The translations under genes were made by a program, and so were the position numbers. This document shows, piece by piece, positions 41,801 through 51,300 of a stretch of DNA of 64,000 nt (its first letter is position 1; every line of letters starts with the position of its first letter). The DNA is from Ptychodera flava. Its lineage: Eukaryota; Hemichordata; Enteropneusta; Ptychoderidae. The notes under the pieces are model-generated. The model searched no databases. It saw only the letters and a list, made by a program, of their open reading frames with translations, and was not told the origin of the DNA. The stretch is taken from positions 18,994,632 to 19,058,631 of the forward strand of contig NC_091938.1 of the NCBI RefSeq assembly GCF_041260155.1, read 5' to 3'.

Positions 41801-44800
41801 TTTCTGTCTTCTCCCGTTAATTCTTTTGTAGCTCCTAATCTTAGAAACTATCGCTCACATCATTACAAAATGTCACACCGTGTTAGGAGAAGTGCGTATT
41901 ATACATGTACTTCAATTGATCACCTAACCTGGCGGCCATGTTGAATTTGTGATAGTCATGAAATTACGTCTTTTCAAAAACAACAGGGCCAAATCACTTC
42001 AAATTCTTTGGCAGAATGCTATCACTTGGTCTACTAAAATTTGCAAATAAGTCGTAAGAGGTCACATGTCGTTGGCCGCCATATTAAATTTTCGAAAAAT
42101 TTCAATAAATCTGTGGAAATCTTCTCTCTTGAACACAGTGAGCCATGTAACCTAATTTGGCTCACACCATTACCAGTGGGAATGCTTGCAGACTTGTATT
42201 AGGATTCACTTCAATTTGACCGCAATATTTCCATAGACGTAAAACCAATGATAACAATGAAATAATAAAAAAAAATCTTATTCATCAGATTAAGCAGGCC
42301 ATTTGACCCAAATAGACAAGTATGGCACCAATGTTTTGCTAATTTTGGATGACGTTGAAATACTGTATCATGTAACTAAGTAACTACAGGAGTTCTGTTT
42401 ATTATAGACCATTATGTAACAAAAACGTTTTTCAAAAATTTAAGATGACCTTTGACCTACTTTCACATGTCTCAGCAACCATGGGAGCTAGAGGTTTTTT
42501 TTGTTAGATAATGACTAGTTGGAGAAAATTTTCCCAAAAACGTTAGATGACGTTGGATGAACTTTGAACTACTTTTCTATATATTAGCAACTGCAAGGAC
42601 ATTAAGGCTAAATTTGTCTCCAAGCTTTTTGAATGACTTCTGCCCTACTTTCCTTTATCTCGGCAACCACAAGAATTAGAAGTAGATGTAAATTACCTAC
42701 TACTCTAGCTCATCACTTTGAAGTACGACTCATTAATTATGCGCATACATAATTGAAGGCGGACAAATGGGGATAGACATCTTGTTCCACTTTCATATGG
42801 AACACTGTGAACCACAATTCCAAGCGTAGAAATTAGGCTTTTATTGCAAATTAGTATCCTGCTTGGGCCCCGGTAATTGCGCCTGCAGCTTAATTCTTCT
42901 TTCTCTCCTTCTTCCTCTTCCACCAATTCTTTATCAGCCTTGATTCACCGAACCATTTAGCTTCTGAAGCTTGGCACATGGCCCAGGGTCTCTTAAAACA
43001 TTTGAAAACATGGTCATGTGACCTGGAAGCCATATTGCATTTCCCAAATATCTTAAAATGGCTTCTCATGAACCAAAGAGCCAATGAACGCGAAATATGG
43101 CTTGTGCCATACAGGCCTCATACCCTTTAAAGTTTGCCCTTAAGATTTCAAGCGGTCACATTACTTTGGCCCCCATATTGAATTTAAGGGAAACACCATT
43201 TAATTAACAAAATTCTCTTATCAAGAATTGGCAGGCCATTTACGCTGAAATTTTGCCTATATCGTCACTAGTGTGAGTATTTGAAAGATTGCAAAGTCAT
43301 TTCAGTCGATAACTTCGGTTTGTTGTCATATTTCTGTTTGCGAAAAACCTGCAGTCATCATCATGATATAATATTTAAAAAATCTCCTTCTACGGTACTG
43401 AAATACCATTTTGAGGTCAAATTTTGCCCCTATTATAGCTGAGGAAGTGCTTACAATTGTGCAAAAGGCATTTTAAGTGCTTTCACAGCCATTATAGAAT
43501 AATAAGCATGAGGTAATATCGAACAATCCTCTGCACCAGAACACACGAACTAATGACAAGTATGGCATCAGAATGTTCTGAGATGATTTTTAATGAGCCT
43601 TGACCCACTTTCAGATATCTTAGCAAATACAATGTCCAGAAGTTTGCTGTAAGTGGGAATTTGAGTAGTATGGCACCAAATATTTCTTCCAAAATTTTGG
43701 ATAACCTGGACCTGCTATCATATATCATTGTAATTAATCTCATAAATTATCTGCATATGTAATTATTATCTAAATGATAGGGCGAAAGATATTGTTTCCT
43801 TGGATATAGATCGGACAAAAAGTTTGTTCAGGTTCTTGTATGATATTTGCAAAATCACACATCTCAGAAATATACATGCTTTAGTGTAGTTCTGTTATGA
43901 AATGCTATGAGGCAGATCCTCAATGGCTTTCAGTCTAATATTCAATTCACGGTATGAATTAGGTAAACGTCTAACTATCAGATGAATATTTACAGCCATA
44001 AACAAATCGATAGTTGTTGCATTAAAGTCGTTTACATTGAACCGTTGACAGTATGGGAGCTAGACATACTATCTGAATTTAAGAGTTGCCAACACTAATA
44101 TAACAAAATCAACTCTGTGAAACCTGAAACATTGTCTTGAATGAGGTAACGAGTTGTCAAAAGAGCACCGGAAATCCACGCACACCCTGCTCGTAATACA
44201 TCACTTGCAAGAGTTATTTGTGCGGTTGTTTTGGCTACGTCTGATCTCCTTCCTACGGTGGCCCAAAACTACCTGTTCTCCGCATTCAAAGTCTGCGTCG
44301 CATTCAATTGTTTTTCTCTCACATATGTCTCCGCATTCAAAGTCTGCGTCGCAATCAAATGTTTTTCTCTCACATAAGCTTATGTCTCCGCATTTAAAGT
44401 CTGCGTCGCAATCAAATGTTTTTCTCTCACATATGTCTCCGCATTCAAAGTCTGCGTCGCAATCAGATGTTTTTCTCTCACATGTCTCCGCATTCAAAGT
44501 CTGCGTCGCATTCAATTGTTTTTCTCTCACATATGTCTCCGCATTCAAAGTCTGCGTCGCATTCAATTGTTTCTCTCTCACATATGTGTCCGCATTCAAA
44601 GTCTGCGTCGCAGTTAATTGTTCCTCTCCTAGATGGGCCACAGGCGGCCCAAACACTATTAATAAGCTTATTATTGAGTTTTCTCAGTTTTCTCTATCAG
44701 TTCTTCTCCCTTTCTTCACGCTCTGACTGATCGTAGGAAATAAAAAGAAATTACTTTATAGCCTAACCTAGCCTCTTGACTCTTTATTTATTTTACACCC

Positions 44801-47800
44801 ATTACAAGGACGTTTATCTCTCATATACACACATCTTGTAATTAATTAGTCAACATGACTAATTATGCTAATCCATGGACTTATCAGGGATTTTATAGCT
44901 TAGTCAACATCGCGAAAGATAGGAAAGGTTACTAAAACTCCTTTTTCATTTACATCTCTATCTTTCCAATGTTGACCAACCCTTGATAAGTCCACGGATT
45001 AGCATAATTAGTTGTGTTGACTAATTAATTACAAGATGTGTATATGAGAGATAAACATCCTTGTAATGGGGTGTAAAATAAATAAAGAGTCAAGAGGCAA
45101 GGTTAGGCTATATAGTCATTTATTTTATTTACTACGATCAGTCAGAGCATGAGGAAAAGGAGAGGGACTGACAGTGACAGAGAAAACTGAGAAAAACTCA
45201 ATAATAAGCTTTATTAATAGTGATTGGGCCGCCTGTGGATGGTCGTCGCAGTCAATGATTTTGTCACCAACACATGAAGGCGTTGGCAAGTTTTGGTGAG
45301 CGTGACCCTCGCTCCATGACCCATGATTGCATCCGGAAAAAGTATCACTCTTTTAGTGTTCGTGATCGCGAAAAGCTCATTTTTGAAGGTAAGTGACAAA
45401 GTAATTTATTGTATTGTAAGCTTATGGGGTTAATGATCTAGCCAAGGGGGTACGCTGCTCACCAGTATGGGCGCATCATAATGGGTCCAACATGAGCGTC
45501 CGAATGTAAAACGGCAGCCCGTCCCACAACTGCCAATACATCCAGGGCTAGACGGTGGCTAGATCATTAACCCCATAAGCTTACAATACAATGAATAACT
45601 TTGTCACTTACCTTCGAAATCAATGAGCTTTTCGCGATCACGGACACTCAAAGAGTGATACTTTTTCCGGATGCAATCATGGGTCATGGAGCGAGGGTCA
45701 CGCTCACGAAAACTTGCCAGCGCCCTCATGTGTTGGTGATAAAATCACTGACTGCGACGCCCATCTAGGAGAGAAACAATTGAATGCGACGCAGACTTTG
45801 AATGCGGAGACATATGTGAGAGAAAAACATTTGATTGCGACGCAGACTTTGAATGCGGAGACATATGTGAGAGAAAAACATTTGATTGCGACGCAGACTT
45901 TGAATGCGGAGACACATGTGAGAGAAAAACATTTGATTGCGACGCAGACTTTGAATGCGGAGACACATGTGAGAGAAAAACATTTGATTGCGACGCAGAC
46001 TTTGAATGCGGAGACACACGTGAGAGAAAAACATTTGATTGCGACGCAGACTTTGAATGCGGAGACACACGTGAGAGAAAAAACATTTGATTGCGACGCA
46101 GACTTTGAATGCGGAGACACACGTGAGAGAAAAACATTTGATTGCGACGCAGACTTTGAATGCGGAGACACATGTGAGAGAAAAACATTTGATTGCGACG
46201 CAGACTTTGAATGCGGAGACACATGTGAGAGAAAAACATTTGATTGCGACGCAGACTTTGAATGCGGAGACACATGTGAGAGAAAAACATTGATTGTGAC
46301 GCAGACTTTGAATGCGGAGACACATGTGAGAGAAAAACATTTGATTGCGACGCAGACTTTGAATGCGGAGACACATGTGAGAGAAAAACATTTGATTGCG
46401 ACGCAGACTTTGAATGCGGAGACATATGTGAGAGAAAAACATTTGATTGCGACGCAGACTTTGAATGCGGAGACATATGTGAGAGAAAAACATTTGATTG
46501 CGACGCAGACTTTGAATGCGGAGACATAAGCTTATGTGAGAGAAAAACATTTGATTGCGACGCAGACTTTGAATGCGGAGACATATGTGAGAGAAAAAAA
46601 ATTGAATGCGACGCAGACTTTGAATGCGGAGACATATGTGAGAGAAAAACAATTGAATGCGCCGCAGACTTTGAATGCGGAGAACAGGTATTTTTGGGCC
46701 ACCGTACCTTCCAGACAATGTTGCAACTCTTGCAGAGTTGATTTCTTGTTTTCGAGTGATATATATATAACCACTAGATGATAGTTACACCTGACAGCAT
46801 TGTCAAGTCCTCAGTATAGACATTATCTCTCGTTCCCGTATTTTCAACGGTTCAGTGCAAACCACTTTAACCTTTGGTCTCATCAACGCTGCTAGCAGCG
46901 TTAATTATGGTTGTTTACACTTATAACTATTGCCCTTGCCATTTGGATTTGCCCGGCAACAGTTACTGAGTTGCCATCACATTCACCCAACGATCTGACG
47001 CAATATAGCCTGCCACTAACGCGAGTCTGCTGAAGTTAATTCCTTGAATTTACTCTGTTTTCATATCCATATGCCCACAGACTTTGAGCAAGTCTACATT
47101 GTATCACTTACGATCATGGTGTATTGTGGTTAGGTCTTCATAATTTTTTTGAACTATATGAGTGCCAGCATATCTTCTTTCAAAAAGAACTTTTTGTTAT
47201 CAAATGCAAAGAATGAAAATCAGATAAAGACTAGATAAGGCAAAGCAAAAACTTAAAAATTAATTTTATTATTGGCAAGAAACCAGAGTATTCAACATCT
47301 ATCTCCCAAACATTTGCTTATCGTCCAATGCATGCTTACCTTATTGACAACGTAAGTTATTTAATGAAAATCGATTACTACACTTACATTCATAGCCCTT
47401 TCTGGAGACCGCTGCGGAAGTTATTTTGACAATTTCCTGCATATTCTCCGCATCGTTTATAACTGCAAGCTTCGTAGCTATATGTATGGCAAGGTAAGTG
47501 TTGATATGAAATAAGTTTACTTAAGCTTTAACAAACGATAAGAATGTTTCTATCACAGATCGAAAACTACACTATCGTGGTGATAAAAGCACTGTGTCTC
47601 TCACTATGACTCAAAGTGTGCAATATCTTGGTCAAAGGAGAACTGGCACTCAGGTGGTAAAACAATAGCGAGCAATGCTGTCATGTACCCTAAACTAATA
47701 CAGAAGTTTGGGGCACAAGGGAAATACCAGGGTGAAATAACTAAATTATTTTAACACGAAGATAAGCTAAAACGGTGTATAAAGTATGTTTAAATTATGT

Positions 47801-48260
47801 TTTTTTGAATTGACATGCTTTCTGCAACGCCATAGTTGTCACGTTCCCTTTGCTTTCACTTTTCTCCACTTAGTACGCATCCTTCGTATCCCCATCGTTT
47901 ACAATACTCATTCCCGGGTTCCGACTTGATGCTTGCTCACTTTTGACGTCTGCTTTCTCCTTTTTGGTATTTATCCATTTATATCATGCGTTCCACATAC
48001 AGATTCAAACTTCCTTCATTTTATAGTAATTTTACATTTAAGCTGAATATCATTTCATTCTATAAATATAGGTTGACATCCGACTTTTATGTGGTAATAT
48101 CCCAGACTGTTGCATCTCTTTTACTGTTTCCTATCATGGTTGTTACAGCTGTTTACCTTGACATCGAAAAAGATGAGGTAAGTAGGTAGGTAGGTAGATA
48201 TAATTGCATGTATGTTATTGCGTTAGTACATGTATGTATTCATCCATCTATGTATCTATG

Positions 48261-48305
<45 letters not shown>

Positions 48306-51300
48306 GTCTGTTTTTCTATCTATCTTTCTATCTATCTATCTATCTGTCTGTCTATCTATCATTTTACTGTTTAAGCAGTTAAATTCCGCAATACTTAGTG
48401 TGCCGCTGTTTAACATATTTGATTTGATACATAGTGTAAAAACTTTCCATTTTACTTTTCGCCTAGAAATATTGTCGACTGGTGGCGGTCTGTAGTCATG
48501 TATTCATGCTGAGCAATGCTTTCTGGATGCTGAACCTAAGTGTCCAATTCTTCATCAGGCTGAAGTACCATATGTACCGAAGTACAAGAGCAAGGTTATA
48601 GTCCAATGTTTTATTAAAGTCGATTAACCAGGGTATTTGTTAACTTTACAATACAGAAGAGGTTATCATTTAGTAAAGAAACATCACGTGATATCGTTGG
48701 AAGAGGGTAAAACGAATCATTTCATACAGCTGTTTGCCTGAGTGTTTGCTTACTGACTACAACGATACAACTTAAAAACTGCTCTATTGATATAATGATA
48801 AATTAAAAACAGCTATAATTGTCACTAATTGTCACTGCGGCATCCATCCCATTGCTAACCATTGTTGATACCCTCTTGGCGGTGGATAAAGGACGCAATA
48901 CAATAGCTTGACAACAAAGTAGGCAATAAAATTAGTCCATTTAAATTTCCTTTCCATTCGTTATCTTTCAGATTATGTTATGCGATGAGTGGATGGTTAT
49001 TACCTGTGGAGCGATGGCGTTTCTGATGACCAGGCTTGAAAGAATATATGAACTGCAAAGGTAATCATTATAATTTTATTCATATACTACAAACTGCCTG
49101 TACGTTACTAATCGAAAATACCACGTTGTGTAGTCGTAGGTTTGGGAAGGTACAAATGGATATTTTAAAAGTGTCTCGGTTGGATATGTTGTTTTAGTAT
49201 ATTACCAGCTACCAGTTTCGAATTCGTCTACAATTGGAAAGAAATAGTATGTAAATAGTACAAACGCCAGATGTAAATATTGGGTACTTGAGATATTGTA
49301 TCTAGTAAGATGCAAATAACGCAAGTAGTTTTACAGTTTTACATAAAGCTTATATCTCCTCATAATCCTAAATAATGTGTAAAATATCTGACAAACCAAA
49401 TGTAGGTACACATGGTCGTACGTTATCTGTATATGTCAGTTGTCCAGAGTTTTACCATTATGTGAATCAATTATTTCGTGAGATTCAAATTTCCAGAATC
49501 AATAAAACTATTCTTCTCTTGTTAACAGTTGCCAGATTATCATATCTTCGGTCACGTACGTTGTTATCGATGTGACGATCATGCTTCTCGCAGTGGTATG
49601 TACATTATTTAACCGGATGGATCCGGATATGCTACCAAATGTCATCCATTTTAGCCTATGAACATTATGTTTTGAAGCTTTTTAAGGCGTGTCTTTTGAT
49701 CTGATCTTAGTAGTGAAGCTGAAGTTATCCATTTACTTATTATCTTGTCAACATTAGGAGTTTAGGTAAATTCTGCACATTCCTTCAGAACATGCATCAA
49801 TGATCACTAAGTTGCAGTTACCTGTCCTATACAACCTATCAGACAAAGCACTTAGAATATTAGATGACATCCAAATGGACTTTATCTCGTCTATCCTGCC
49901 CAGCTTTGAAAACACGAAAGTGCAGAATTTTTCAACCATAAGTGAGGTTTGAATACGCGTCACTGGTATACTAGTATGTGTATCATCTTGGCTGAGCATT
50001 TTTAGATTGTGTCATCATTGACGACTAGTTGTGAAATCAGGGTTATCACGAAACACATCCATGAAGAAAGTTCATTTTATACAAGTTTAAGCGCATTTTG
50101 TTTTCATATATAGGCTCAAACGCCGACATCCTAGGCAAAGTGACTCAAAGTCCTCGAGAATATACACTCTTCATATATTCACGAAAGCTAATACTTTCAC
50201 GAATAAATCATTCTGTTCGAGTCAGTAGTGTAATGTGGATTCATTTATAGAATAAGATTCATTTATAGAAGTAAGCCACAGGCGACCCAATAGGTTCTGA
50301 GTTTTTCACACTGTTTTCTCTATCATTTGCTCTCCTTTCTTCATGCTCTGAATGATCGGAATAAATAAAATAAATGGTTTATATAACCTAACCTAGCCTC
50401 TGTGACTCTTTATTTATTTTACACTCCATTACAAGGACGTATATCTCTCATACACACATGCTGTAATTAATCAGTCAACACAACTAATTATGCTAATCCG
50501 TGGACTTATCAGGGGTTGGTCAACATCGGAAAGATAGTGATGTTAATGGCCCGTTTTAGTAACCATTCCTATCTTTCGCGATGTTGACCAACCCGTAAAA
50601 TCCCTGATAAGTCCACGGATTAACATAATTAGTTGTGTTGACTAATTAATTACAGCATGTGTGTATGAGAGATATACGTCCTTGTAATGGAGTGTAAAAT
50701 AAATAAAGAGTCACAGAGGCTAGGTTAGGTTATATAAACCATTTATTTTATTTATTCCGATCATTCAGAGCATGAAGAAAGAAGAGAAAATGATAGAGAA
50801 AACAGTGTGAAAAACTCAGAACCTATTGGGTCGCCTGTGAGTAAGCCTTAGCATTCATCGACTTCTCTCTAGGTAACCACAATTGTATACTATTACGATT
50901 ATAAAATGCTTGTCAGTTTGATCAAGCTGTTCATGGGACCGGAAGAGGATATTTTATGGTAAGACATTGTAGTAGCTTGTTCCCAGAGAAAACAGGTCAT
51001 AAGAAGACAAACGATACTTAAACTATAGCTATAGCATGTGGTGGTTTGATATGACAATGCCGACTGTAATCTGACTTATGCAGATCTTTAGAACCTTGTG
51101 GTAAAGTTACATTGATAGAGATACCATTAGTGAAAACGTTCAACGACACTGCGTGTTCTCTAATACAGTACCTCTCTATTTTGAATCTACTTGTTTTTTT
51201 TTAATCAAATTAACTTTGACAATGTAACTGATTAACTCCAGAAGCTTCGGCTGTAACAATTAATGATTATTGTTTTTTCACAGCAGAAAGATTAACTCTG

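Larger units (their letters stand above)
44256..46704. mobile_element. 2.4-kb foldback element with arms of 51-bp tandem repeats
   Basis: The ends are CGGTGGCCCAAAA and TTTTTGGGCCACCG, flanked by TA (44254-44255, 46705-46706). The outer arms are inverted arrays of one 51-bp unit, seven copies on the left and 18 on the right. The core is a palindrome: arms about 45244-45456 and 45551-45765, with a loop of about 95 bp. A separate 599-bp MITE (44639-45237) is inserted in the left arm. Open frames up to about 317 codons run through the arrays in several frames only because 51 is a multiple of three. Confidence 0.8.

Noticed and set aside
45764-46690. CRISPR-like regularly spaced repeats
   Set aside because: The units are contiguous with no unique spacers, in a eukaryotic intron, and mirrored by an inverted array.
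45714-46718. Long open frames (up to about 317 codons on both strands) with Cys-rich 17-residue repeats
   Set aside because: The 51-bp unit is a multiple of three and lacks stops in several frames at once, so the frames are a by-product of the tandem array. No splice sites, start context or codon-type variation supports coding.
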